A stretch of 63,449 nt of DNA from Flavobacterium sp. (GTDB lineage: Bacteria; Bacteroidota; Bacteroidia; Flavobacteriales; Flavobacteriaceae), in the NCBI GenBank assembly GCA_030153045.1, contig JASLID010000027.1, positions 1 through 63,449 of the forward strand, written 5' to 3'. The position numbers and the translations under genes are program-made. Each line of letters opens with the position of its first letter. Positions within the stretch are counted from its first letter, which is position 1. The notes beneath the pieces were generated by a model. That model had not been told where the DNA came from, ran no database searches, and saw only the letters and a program-made list of their open reading frames with translations. Shown one piece after another: positions 34,646-42,557 of this stretch.

Positions 34646-36094
34646 ATGAACGTATCATTCATACTCATTCTCTTATTATTCGGTGCTATAGCGACTTATT
34701 TTGCTGGAGATAAATTGGCCAAAACAGTGGCTTTAATTTTTAGTGTTGCTTCTCTATTTGCATCATTATTTATATTAAACCAACATCAGGCAGGTATTAA
34801 TACTGATTTTATAGCGACGTGGATTTCTAATCCTAATTTGTTTATTGCTTTAAAAGTAGACGGATTGTCATTGGCGATGTTGCTTTTAACGACTGCGTTA
34901 ACATCCATTATTATATTTTCTTCATTCGGGAACGAATATAAAAACAGCAAAATCTTCTACGCTTTAGTGTTATTCATGTCTTTTGCCATGGTTGGAACTT
35001 TTTTAAGCGCAGATGCTTTCTTGTATTATATTTTCTGGGAATTATCATTAATTCCAATCTACTTTATTGCTTTAATTTGGGGTAATGGTGATGCTGAAGA
35101 ACGCAAACAGGCAGTCATTAAATTCTTCATTTATACATTAGCAGGTTCGTTATTTATGCTTGTTGCTTTTATTTATTTATTCCAAAAAGCAGGAAGTTTA
35201 ATGATTGGCGATTTATACGCGGTTCGTTTGACAGAACAAGAGCAATTTTGGATATTCTTAGCTTTGTTTTTAGCCTATGCTATTAAAATTCCTATTGTAC
35301 CTTTCCATACTTGGCAGGCTAATGTGTACCAAAAGTCACCAACAGTAGGAACGATGTTGCTTTCAGGAATTATGCTTAAAATGGGATTGTATAGTGTTTT
35401 GCGTTGGCAGTTACCAATTGCTCCTGTGGCAGCTAAAATGTATATGAATATTTTCATCGCTATGAGTGTTGCGGGTGTAATCTACGGATCAATAGTTGCT
35501 TTAAAACAGAGAAATATCAAAAAATTATTAGCTTATTCTTCATTAGCTCACGTGGGGTTAATTGCAGCTGGAGCTTATACACTTACACTTGATGGATTGC
35601 GTGGAGCTGTTTTACAAATGATTGCTCACGGTTTTGTAGTAGTAGGGCTTTTCTTTGCTGCAGAAGTTATTGAAAGACGTTTCAATACACAAGAAATTTC
35701 AGAAATGGGAGGAATCAGAATACAAGATAATAAATTCACTTCCATGTTTATGATTATCATGTTGGCTTCGGTTGCGCTGCCTTCAACATTTAACTTTGTG
35801 GGAGAATTTACTTTACTATACAGTTTATACCAAGTCAATATTTGGTTCGCAATAATTGCTGGTACAACCATTATTTTAGGAGCGGTTTATATGTTGAAAA
35901 TGTTCCAACACGTAATGTTGGGTGAAGCTAATGCTAAAGTTTTCAAATCAATAACAGTAAATGAAACGATTGTTTTTGTGGTAATTATTGCAGTGTTGTT
36001 GTTTTTTGGATTATATCCAAAGCCAATCAGCGATTTGATTACTCCGACTTTACAAGAAATTGTTGCTAAAATGAATAACCAATTTAATAGTTAG
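34646..36094 (+). CDS. nuoM: NADH-quinone oxidoreductase subunit M
   Basis: 482 residues, about fourteen membrane helices, the second antiporter-like subunit. The motif FWELSLIPIYFIALIWG holds the pumping Glu, and KIPIVPFHTWQANVYQKSP and LLAYSSLAHVGLI are typical NuoM segments. It takes part in proton translocation across the inner membrane. It is followed by a 40-bp gap before nuoN. Confidence 0.97.
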   Translation: MNVSFILILLLFGAIATYFAGDKLAKTVALIFSVASLFASLFILNQHQAGINTDFIATWISNPNLFIALKVDGLSLAMLLLTTALTSIIIFSSFGNEYKNSKIFYALVLFMSFAMVGTFLSADAFLYYIFWELSLIPIYFIALIWGNGDAEERKQAVIKFFIYTLAGSLFMLVAFIYLFQKAGSLMIGDLYAVRLTEQEQFWIFLALFLAYAIKIPIVPFHTWQANVYQKSPTVGTMLLSGIMLKMGLYSVLRWQLPIAPVAAKMYMNIFIAMSVAGVIYGSIVALKQRNIKKLLAYSSLAHVGLIAAGAYTLTLDGLRGAVLQMIAHGFVVVGLFFAAEVIERRFNTQEISEMGGIRIQDNKFTSMFMIIMLASVALPSTFNFVGEFTLLYSLYQVNIWFAIIAGTTIILGAVYMLKMFQHVMLGEANAKVFKSITVNETIVFVVIIAVLLFFGLYPKPISDLITPTLQEIVAKMNNQFNS

Positions 36095-36134
36095 GAATTT
36101 GATTCTGTCAAGAACCAAAATATAAATAATACAA

Positions 36135-37502
36135 ATGAATACACTAATAGCAATATCAGGATTAGGAATTGTAAGTTTACTTGCAGAGATTTTTAATGCT
36201 AGAAAAATAATAGTTCCCATTACAATAATTGGGCTTTTGGCCATTTTAGGATTTAATATTTCCGAGTATAATGCTTTCGGAACTTATTATTATATGATGG
36301 CAGTTGATAAATTTTCTGTTGCTTTTTCAAGCTTATTTATTGTAATTACTATCTTTTTAGTTGCAATGAGTCATGATTTTTACAAAGATCAGCCTACTAA
36401 AATATCTGATTACGTGTCTATAAAAGTGTTTTTATTGGCAGGTGCTGTAGCAATGGTTTCATTTGTGAATCTATCGATGTTCTTTTTAGGAATTGAAGTG
36501 CTTTCTATAGCATTGTATGTTCTTGCTGCAAGCAATAGGTTGAATTTGAAAAGTAACGAAGCTGGAATGAAGTATTTCTTAATGGGTTCGTTTGCTTCGG
36601 GAATTATCCTTTTCGGAATATGTTTGATATATGGAGCAATTGGAAGTTTCGATTTGAATGTTATTATCCAAACGATTCATACCGTAAACTATCCACAATG
36701 GTATTTCATTGGAGTGGTTTTATTGGTAATTGGAATGTTGTTTAAAATAGCGACTGTGCCTTTTCATTTTTGGGCTCCAGATGTGTATGAAGGTTCTCCA
36801 GCACTTACAACTGCCACAATGAGTAGCTTGGCTAAAATAGTAGCTATGGCGACTTTATTTAAGTTGGTTATGGTGTTGGTTCCAAACCAAACATACTCAT
36901 TTCAACTAATTATTGTTTGTGTTGCTATAGGGTCTATGGTTTTAGGAAATATCATGGCATTGCGCCAAAACAATGTGAAGCGTATGTTTGCTTTTTCAGG
37001 TATTTCTCATGCAGGCTTTATGGTGATGACATTGTTAATTGTAAATAACTCAGCCGGAACATTGTTATATTATGCTACAGCCTATGCTATTGCGGGAATT
37101 GGATTCTTCGCGGTTGTTTTATATGTAACTAAAGACAAAGAAAATGAAACTATCGATAGTTTTAATGGGCTTGGTAAAACACATCCATTGTTGGCTGGAA
37201 TATTAACTGCATCATTATTATCTATGGCTGGAATTCCTATTTTATCAGGATTCTTTGCTAAATTCTTCTTGCTTAATCAATTGGTGCAAACAGGTTGGTT
37301 GGTTTTAGTAATTGTTGCTATTGTTAGTTCCATCATAAGTGTTGGTTATTACTTTAAAATCATTTTAGCGATGTATACTAAAGAAAGTGAAGAAACTCTA
37401 CCAAGTGTTCCGGTGGCATATCAAATCGTTGCTGTAACGGCTTTAATATTAAATATTACGCTAGGGCTATTTCCAACATACGTGTTAAATTTGTTGGCTT
37501 AA
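36135..37502 (+). CDS. nuoN: NADH-quinone oxidoreductase subunit N
   Basis: 455 residues, about fourteen membrane helices, the third antiporter-like subunit. Diagnostic segments are FLGIEVLSIALYVLAASNR, KIATVPFHFWAPDVYEGSP and MFAFSGISHAGFM. It completes the membrane arm next to NuoK. The gene closes the operon and is followed by a strong terminator. Confidence 0.97.
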   Translation: MNTLIAISGLGIVSLLAEIFNARKIIVPITIIGLLAILGFNISEYNAFGTYYYMMAVDKFSVAFSSLFIVITIFLVAMSHDFYKDQPTKISDYVSIKVFLLAGAVAMVSFVNLSMFFLGIEVLSIALYVLAASNRLNLKSNEAGMKYFLMGSFASGIILFGICLIYGAIGSFDLNVIIQTIHTVNYPQWYFIGVVLLVIGMLFKIATVPFHFWAPDVYEGSPALTTATMSSLAKIVAMATLFKLVMVLVPNQTYSFQLIIVCVAIGSMVLGNIMALRQNNVKRMFAFSGISHAGFMVMTLLIVNNSAGTLLYYATAYAIAGIGFFAVVLYVTKDKENETIDSFNGLGKTHPLLAGILTASLLSMAGIPILSGFFAKFFLLNQLVQTGWLVLVIVAIVSSIISVGYYFKIILAMYTKESEETLPSVPVAYQIVAVTALILNITLGLFPTYVLNLLA

Positions 37503-37526
37503 ACTTTAAGTAAAAATATACTTTAT

Positions 37527-37557
37527 TAAAAAAAGAGCTCTATTGAGCTCTTTTTTT
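37527..37557 (+). terminator. terminator of the nuo operon
   Basis: AAAAGAGCTC (37531-37540) pairs with GAGCTCTTTT (37545-37554) around a TATT loop, with a longer T-run after it. Confidence 0.9.
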
Positions 37558-37605
37558 GATTGCGTTTTGTAATGAAGGACCAGTCGTATTTTAATGATGT
37601 TTTTC

Positions 37606-38100
37606 TTATTCTTTAGCTAATTTTTTTTGAATGTCTTTGTAAATTCGAACAAAGTCTATGCCGTTCTCTATCGATGCATCTTTTATAAACGGGTTTTTAG
37701 GTGAGGATTGTAGAGTATAGAAATGAGATTCATCCACAATTTTTTGCGAGTCAAATTTAGGTGTTGCTACCTTTGTAATTACAATTTCATCTAATTGTTC
37801 CTTTTTCTGTATTAATGATATTGTAAAATTATAATTATCAAGATGACTTGGATCTAAATAGACTCTTTTTGTTTCATAATGTTTAGTGATGAAGACAAGG
37901 ATGTCTTTTGGATTTACGATGATGGAGAAAAGACCATTGCTGTCCGTAATAGCAATATTTTGAGTGTTTAAGCTAACCACTTCAACCCCTTTTATAGGAT
38001 TTTCATTGTGTACCACTTTGCCATGAACAAACCTTCCAGTTTGTGAAATACCAATCTGAAAAAGAAATAAGAAAAACACTATGAAGAGTTTACGTTTCAT
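37606..38100 (-). CDS. secreted carboxypeptidase-D-regulatory-like (beta-sandwich) protein
   Basis: 164 residues. A signal peptide (MKRKLFIVFFLFLFQIGISQ) is followed by a CarboxypepD_reg-like beta-sandwich (about 24-105) of the form VHGKVVHNENPIKGVEVVSLNT ... TDSNGLFSIIV. The same domain is found at the N-termini of TonB-dependent receptors, but no plug or barrel follows, so this is a stand-alone small envelope protein of unknown function. The C-terminal 50 residues are charged. It is monocistronic and convergent with nuoN. Confidence 0.75.
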   Translation of the reverse strand: MKRKLFIVFFLFLFQIGISQTGRFVHGKVVHNENPIKGVEVVSLNTQNIAITDSNGLFSIIVNPKDILVFITKHYETKRVYLDPSHLDNYNFTISLIQKKEQLDEIVITKVATPKFDSQKIVDESHFYTLQSSPKNPFIKDASIENGIDFVRIYKDIQKKLAKE

Positions 38101-38218
38101 TATCCCAATTAAATGAATATCAAAGTTAGTTAATTATTTCTATCAAAATTTTAAAAGAGGGATAAATTATTTGTTAAATACTCATGTATAGATACTTATA
38201 AAATCATTTGCTCCTCGT

Positions 38219-38248
38219 TTTGATAATCATTTAATATAAGTATTTTTG
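38219..38248 (+). promoter_or_regulatory. promoter TTTG-N18-TATTTTTG before the TPR/AraC regulator
   Basis: TTTG at 38219-38222 and TATTTTTG at 38241-38248 fit the Bacteroidota promoter. The -7 box covers the possible GTG start at 38248, so translation should begin at the ATG at 38263. Confidence 0.75.
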
Positions 38249-38262
38249 TGAAAATTTTTTTC

Positions 38263-40023
38263 ATGAAAGTTTATTTTTATTGTATTCTCCTCTTTGTAAC
38301 CAATATTGTTTTTTCTCAAAGTAAAACTACATTTACCACTAAAGAATACCTTGAAATACAAGATAAAACCAGATCCTACTTTAATTCTGATGTTGACAGT
38401 GCTTTTTTTTATGCCAACAAAATTGAGAAGTCCAGTAACATAATCCATAAAGCATTTGCGTCTAGTGTTAAGGGTTATTTATATGCCAAAAAAGGAGATT
38501 TTGTAAAAGCTAGAAATCACTATAAAGTAGCTCTGCAATTTATTAATGCTTCGCCAAAATCATATCTTAAAACTCAAAATGAAGCCTATATATACAATTA
38601 TGGTGGAATGATTGACTGGTACAGTGGGGAGTTTTCAAAAGCCTTAGATCAATATTTTATGGCTAAAAAAATAGCCATAAGTATTGATGACGTGATTCAG
38701 GTTGTTAAAACCAATAACAATATTGCTCTCATAGATGGTAATGCAGGTAATTATAAAAAAGCAATTGCTGCCATTAAAGAGTCAGACAGAATTGTTGATG
38801 AAAACAAGCATCTGTATCTTGATAACCAATATGCAGTCAACAAGTGTAGCATGAATTTAAATATTGGAAAATACTATGAATCGTATTATTCTAAAAACCC
38901 AACTCAAACTCAAGCATTGGACTCTGCATTTTATTATTTTAATGTTTCATTGCTACATTCGGAGAATAGCATTGAAAGTAAATTGAAGGCTCAAAAAAAT
39001 ATTGGAAATATTTATTTTTTAAAGAATGATTTGAAAGCAGCTGAGAAAATTTATTACACGGTTCTTGTTGCTACCAAAGAAAATAATTTTGAAGCAGAAT
39101 ATTACAGTGCTAATTTTAACCTAGGATACATTTACTATAAACAAAAACAATACAATAAATCATTGATTTTCTTCCAAAAAGTAAAGCTAATGGAAGTGTT
39201 TAATAAAGATAATTTCTTCGATTATATGTATTCCAACTATTTTCAAGCAAAATTATTCAAGCTTTTAAATAACGATGAAAAAGCGGTAGAACATTCTAAA
39301 ATCTATCTGGATTTTTTTGAAAAAAATAAGTCTAGAATGGATAAGGATGCCTTAGAAATCAACCTCAAAATGGGCAATCAGGATTTAGAGGCGGAGATGA
39401 ATGATTTACAGAATGAATATGAGGATAAGATTCTTTTAAAAAATGCCATGGCAGTTTTTTTTGTTACACTTTTGGTTGTGTTATTGATTCTTTTTATGGT
39501 CAACTACAAAAGGAGAAAGTTAGCGGAACAGAAAATAACGGCAATACTTGACGAATACAAATCAAGTAACGATTCTTTAAAAAATACAGCTTTAATAAAT
39601 CCGGAAATACAATTCTCTCCTAATGACAACAAAATAATAAAAGAAGTTTCTTCTATTAATATTAATAATGAAGAGGAAATAATGATGAAACTAAAAAAGC
39701 TAGAAGATCAAATGTTTTATTTAAAGCCTGAATTTAGCCAACAGCAAGTTGCAAAAAGAATAAAGACCAATACCACCTACTTGTCTTATGTGGTGAATAA
39801 AAATTATCAGAAATCATTCAGTGTGTATTATAATGAGTTGAGGATTAATTACGTGATTAATGAGATTATTGCTAATGCAAAATACAGGGCTTACACTACA
39901 CAGGCCATTGCGGAAAGTGCCGGATTTAAAAATGCGGACTCTTTTGCCAGTTCCTTTAAGAAAAAAACAGGTGTTACACCCTACCAGTTTATTAATGAAA
40001 TGAAAAAGAGGGAATCTATTTGA
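38263..40023 (+). CDS. membrane-bound TPR sensor with C-terminal AraC-type DNA-binding domain
   Basis: 586 residues from ATG 38263. A signal peptide or first helix (VYFYCILLFVTNIVFSQ) is followed by about nine TPR-like helical repeats (to about 390), one membrane helix (about 395-415, ending NYKRRK), a linker and an AraC-type double helix-turn-helix (about 490-586) with TQAIAESAGFKNADSFASSFKKKTG. It thus looks like a one-component transmembrane regulator that senses in the periplasm and binds DNA in the cytoplasm. It lies immediately before the double-glycine peptide and exporter genes and is the obvious candidate regulator of them, though this is inferred from position. Confidence 0.85.
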   Translation: MKVYFYCILLFVTNIVFSQSKTTFTTKEYLEIQDKTRSYFNSDVDSAFFYANKIEKSSNIIHKAFASSVKGYLYAKKGDFVKARNHYKVALQFINASPKSYLKTQNEAYIYNYGGMIDWYSGEFSKALDQYFMAKKIAISIDDVIQVVKTNNNIALIDGNAGNYKKAIAAIKESDRIVDENKHLYLDNQYAVNKCSMNLNIGKYYESYYSKNPTQTQALDSAFYYFNVSLLHSENSIESKLKAQKNIGNIYFLKNDLKAAEKIYYTVLVATKENNFEAEYYSANFNLGYIYYKQKQYNKSLIFFQKVKLMEVFNKDNFFDYMYSNYFQAKLFKLLNNDEKAVEHSKIYLDFFEKNKSRMDKDALEINLKMGNQDLEAEMNDLQNEYEDKILLKNAMAVFFVTLLVVLLILFMVNYKRRKLAEQKITAILDEYKSSNDSLKNTALINPEIQFSPNDNKIIKEVSSININNEEEIMMKLKKLEDQMFYLKPEFSQQQVAKRIKTNTTYLSYVVNKNYQKSFSVYYNELRINYVINEIIANAKYRAYTTQAIAESAGFKNADSFASSFKKKTGVTPYQFINEMKKRESI

Positions 40024-40036
40024 TTCCCTCTTTTTT
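40003..40036. terminator. bidirectional terminator overlapping the regulator's stop codon
   Basis: A perfect 14-bp stem, 40003-40016 with 40022-40035, around a TATTT loop. T-runs on both strands let it also end the convergent peptide gene whose stop is at 40041. Confidence 0.92.
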
Positions 40037-40040
40037 GTTA

Positions 40041-40217
40041 TTATTCTATTGGGCCCTCATATCCAGGATCTGTTGGTCCAATAGGATCTGTTGTTCCATT
40101 TGATGGTGGTGGATCTCCAGCAACTGGACCTGGTGCTCCTCCCAAAATGACTCTAGCTAACTTATTTTCAAGTTTGTCATTCATAAAATTATGAATGCTT
40201 AATTTAGATTTTTTCAT
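40041..40217 (-). CDS. double-glycine-leader peptide, Pro/Gly/Asp-rich core (putative secreted natural product precursor)
   Basis: 58 residues from ATG 40217 to TAA 40041. The N-terminal 27 residues form a charged leader starting MKKSKLSIHNFMND and ending ARVILGG, a textbook double-glycine cleavage site for C39-peptidase exporters. The predicted core of 31 residues starts APGPVAGDPPP and ends GPTDPGYEGPIE. It has no Cys, Lys or Arg, is dominated by Pro, Gly and Asp, and repeats a DPxGP-like unit. It points toward the regulator gene and shares its terminator. A TAAATTTG -7 box lies 30 bp upstream. The gene falls below usual ORF cut-offs. Export by the C39 ABC transporter at 42558 is inferred. 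Confidence 0.75.
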   Translation of the reverse strand: MKKSKLSIHNFMNDKLENKLARVILGGAPGPVAGDPPPSNGTTDPIGPTDPGYEGPIE

Positions 40218-40246
40218 ATTTCTATTATTGTTTGATTTTCATTTTT

Positions 40247-40254
40247 CAAATTTA
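40247..40254 (-). promoter_or_regulatory. -7 element TAAATTTG for the Pro/Gly-rich peptide gene
   Basis: Exact match to TAnnTTTG on the minus strand, 30 bp before the start codon at 40217. A TTG -33 box is not clear. Confidence 0.5.
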
Positions 40255-40312
40255 TTGAATTTCTAATGACCTGAAACGAATTTATGGTTTGTTGAAAGCT
40301 TGTTCGGACTTG

Positions 40313-40391
40313 TTTGTTTTAATTACTTGTAAAACAAATCGTTATAATTAAAATTACGGACTGTAATTTATAAATTATAGTCCTTTTTTTT
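40313..40391 (+). terminator. tandem hairpins with T-tail upstream of the VKOR fusion gene
   Basis: The first stem is TTTGTTTTA (40313-40321) with TAAAACAAA (40330-40338). The second is GGACTGTAATTT (40358-40369) with AAATTATAGTCC (40372-40383), one G-U pair, followed by eight T. It has the form of an intrinsic terminator, yet no plus-strand gene ends nearby, so it may be an attenuator in the leader of the 40502 gene or the end of a small RNA. Confidence 0.6.
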
Positions 40392-40501
40392 ATAAATCCT
40401 ATGTAAGTCGATTTTTTTGAGGGTTTTTTTACCGCAAATTTGCTCTGGAATTATTTGAGAATTAAATTTTTTCCAATGATCTAAAATTGCAAAGAGAAGA
40501 T

Positions 40502-42070
40502 ATGATAAACGTAGTTAAAAAGTATTTAGAAAAGAATGGTTATGGAGATCAAAAGGAAGATTTTGAAAACTACTTTTCATCACATCCTAATTACCCTAGT
40601 GTTTTTGCTATAACAGATTCATTAGATATGTTGTCTATAGAGTGCCTAGCTGTAAAAGTTCCTAAGCAACAATTTGAAGAACTACCAGATTTGTTTTTAG
40701 CTGTCTATAAGCAAGAAATGGTTTTGGTTTCAAAAAAGGATGCTTCTGTAAGTATTCAATTTGAAAAAGGAACCAAAAGAAAGTTAAGTTTCAACGAATT
40801 TCTCACAGATTGGAATGGCGTAGTTCTCGCTATTGAATCTACTAATCAAATTAATAATTATAATAAATCAATAGATAAAAAATGGTTTTCATACATATTA
40901 TTATTTACTGTGCTGATTTTATTGTCAGTTGTTTTTAATGTGTATTCTCTAACTGCTGCTTTGGTATTGTCTACATCATTAATTGGCTTGATTATTAGTG
41001 TTTTAATCGTTCAGGAAAAGTTTGGAATTGCCAATGTAATGGTATCGAAATTTTGTAATGCAAGTCCAAACATCTCTTGTGATTCGGTAATTAAATCCAA
41101 CAGGAGCAATATTAATAAATGGATTAACTTTTCCGACTTGCCATTGTTGTTTTTTGCAATTAGCACGATGTCAATCTTGATTCAACCAATGGATTCAAGC
41201 ATAATAATTGGGTTTCTTAGCTTTTTATCTCTTCCAATCATTTTTTACTCAATTTGGGTACAAAAATTTCAATTGAAGAAATGGTGCCTCTTATGTTTGG
41301 TAGTGTCCTTCGTAATACTAATTCAGGGTTTAGTTTTTGGTTTTGAAAGTCAGCATTTTACAAATATTTTTACACTCCATTTTTTTGAATTCCTTTTCTC
41401 GACTTTGCTGTTCACTTCGCTATGGTTATTCATAAAACCTGTTTTGTCTTCTAAAATTAAAGGCGAAAAAGAAGTTAATGAATTAAAAAAGTTCAAAAGA
41501 AATTATGGATTATTTAATTTCTTGACCAAAGAAATTCCCGCTTTGGATGGTTTCGAAAAATTAGAAGGATTGCGTTTTGGTAATGTTAATTCCGATGTTC
41601 AACTGACCATTATTATCAGCCCGAGTTGTGGATATTGTCACAAAGTATTTGAAGAGGCATTTGAGTTGGTTTCAAAATTTCCAAAGCGAATTTTTCTAAA
41701 AGTGCTTTTTAATATCAATCCAGAAAACAATCAGAATCAATATAAAACAGTAGTTGAAAACCTATTGACTATTCATAATTTGAATCCTGAAAAAGCAGAA
41801 GAAGCAATCATTGACTGGCATATTAAAAAAATGGAACTTGCTGAATGGAAGAATAAATGGATGGTCGAATTCATTGATATGAAAGCCAATCATCAAATTC
41901 AACTACAATACGACTGGTGTTTGAAAAACCAGTTCAATTATACTCCGGTAAAAATGGTGAACGATAAGCAATTTCCGAACGCGTATGAAATTAGTGAGTT
42001 AAAATGTTTTCTAAATGATTTTTCAGAAGACAAACAAATATTAGAAAGCAACTTTTTAGTTGAAGCATAA
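40502..42070 (+). CDS. C39-like / VKOR / thioredoxin fusion membrane protein (disulfide-forming)
   Basis: 522 residues from ATG 40502 (a TTG 15 bp earlier is possible). The N-terminal 110 residues resemble a C39 peptidase fold (HPNYPSVFAITDSL) but lack the catalytic Cys. A VKOR domain of several membrane helices (about 125-315) carries the Cys185/Cys193 loop pair (FCNASPNISCDS) and the CLLC active site (about 262-265). A thioredoxin/DsbA-like domain follows with CGYC (about 376-379). VKOR-Trx fusions oxidise cysteines to disulfides using quinone. It sits just upstream of a four-cysteine double-glycine peptide, its likely substrate by context. Confidence 0.88.
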   Translation: MINVVKKYLEKNGYGDQKEDFENYFSSHPNYPSVFAITDSLDMLSIECLAVKVPKQQFEELPDLFLAVYKQEMVLVSKKDASVSIQFEKGTKRKLSFNEFLTDWNGVVLAIESTNQINNYNKSIDKKWFSYILLFTVLILLSVVFNVYSLTAALVLSTSLIGLIISVLIVQEKFGIANVMVSKFCNASPNISCDSVIKSNRSNINKWINFSDLPLLFFAISTMSILIQPMDSSIIIGFLSFLSLPIIFYSIWVQKFQLKKWCLLCLVVSFVILIQGLVFGFESQHFTNIFTLHFFEFLFSTLLFTSLWLFIKPVLSSKIKGEKEVNELKKFKRNYGLFNFLTKEIPALDGFEKLEGLRFGNVNSDVQLTIIISPSCGYCHKVFEEAFELVSKFPKRIFLKVLFNINPENNQNQYKTVVENLLTIHNLNPEKAEEAIIDWHIKKMELAEWKNKWMVEFIDMKANHQIQLQYDWCLKNQFNYTPVKMVNDKQFPNAYEISELKCFLNDFSEDKQILESNFLVEA

Positions 42071-42283
42071 AATCAGGCAGAAGCTCTAACTGTCTTTACT
42101 AAGATTAGAGTATTTAAAATTTCATTTATGAAAAAATAAAAGCTAATTCAAAACAAAGCCTGGTAAGCAAACGAATAGGAGTCAACCAAACTTTGTTTTT
42201 AAAGATATTGTTGCAACGATAGACACAAGATCCAAGTGTCTTAAAATGATTGGATCATTAATTAAAATTTAAAAACAATTATC
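42071..42283 (+). promoter_or_regulatory. structured spacer before the four-cysteine peptide gene
   Basis: No ORF of note. AAAACAAAG (42150-42158) is complementary to CTTTGTTTT (42191-42199), and GACAC pairs with GTGTC near 42222-42240. The first may end the VKOR transcript; the second sits about 45 bp before the peptide ATG and may shape its leader. No clean TAnnTTTG box is visible. Confidence 0.4.
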
Positions 42284-42478
42284 ATGTTAAAGAACATTTT
42301 AAACTTAGAAGGAGCTCAACAATTGACTACAAATGAGCAAAAAGAAATTAATGGAGGTAAACCTTATATTCCGGTGTGTGGTGGAACAGGTTGGTTATCT
42401 GACGAAGCATCTTGTATTGCGTATCCACACAATGTATGGGAAATAGAAACTGGTTGTTGTTATAATCATAGTCTTTAA
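42284..42478 (+). CDS. double-glycine-leader peptide with four-cysteine core (bacteriocin-like)
   Basis: 64 residues. The leader (1-25) begins MLKNILNLEGAQQLTTNEQ and ends with EINGG, the motif cut by C39-peptidase exporters and typical of Bacteroidota natural-product precursors. The 39-residue core contains Cys32, Cys44, Cys58 and Cys59 with several aromatic residues (GTGWLSDEASC, GCCYNHSL), so up to two disulfides can form. The gene lies between the disulfide-forming VKOR fusion and the C39 ABC exporter, which gives a coherent route of oxidation, cleavage and export. Whether it kills competitors or signals is unknown; no immunity gene was recognised nearby. Confidence 0.85.
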   Translation: MLKNILNLEGAQQLTTNEQKEINGGKPYIPVCGGTGWLSDEASCIAYPHNVWEIETGCCYNHSL

Positions 42479-42500
42479 TTTTTTTGGATTAACAAAAGTT

Positions 42501-42534
42501 AAAAGTAGAGAAAACAAGTGTTTTCTCTACTTTT
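42501..42534 (+). terminator. hairpin terminator after the four-cysteine peptide gene
   Basis: A perfect 16-bp complementary pair, 42501-42516 with 42519-42534, ends in TTTT. It separates the peptide gene from the exporter genes, which would allow much more peptide mRNA than exporter mRNA. Confidence 0.8.
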
Positions 42535-42557
42535 GCAGTAAAATAAACCAATTATCT

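Noticed and set aside
38248..38262. GTG start for the TPR/AraC regulator
   Set aside because: It lies within the -7 promoter element, so the mRNA would start after it.
40487..40501. TTG start for the VKOR fusion gene
   Set aside because: ATG 40502 is 15 bp downstream and keeps every domain, so it is preferred; the difference is five residues.
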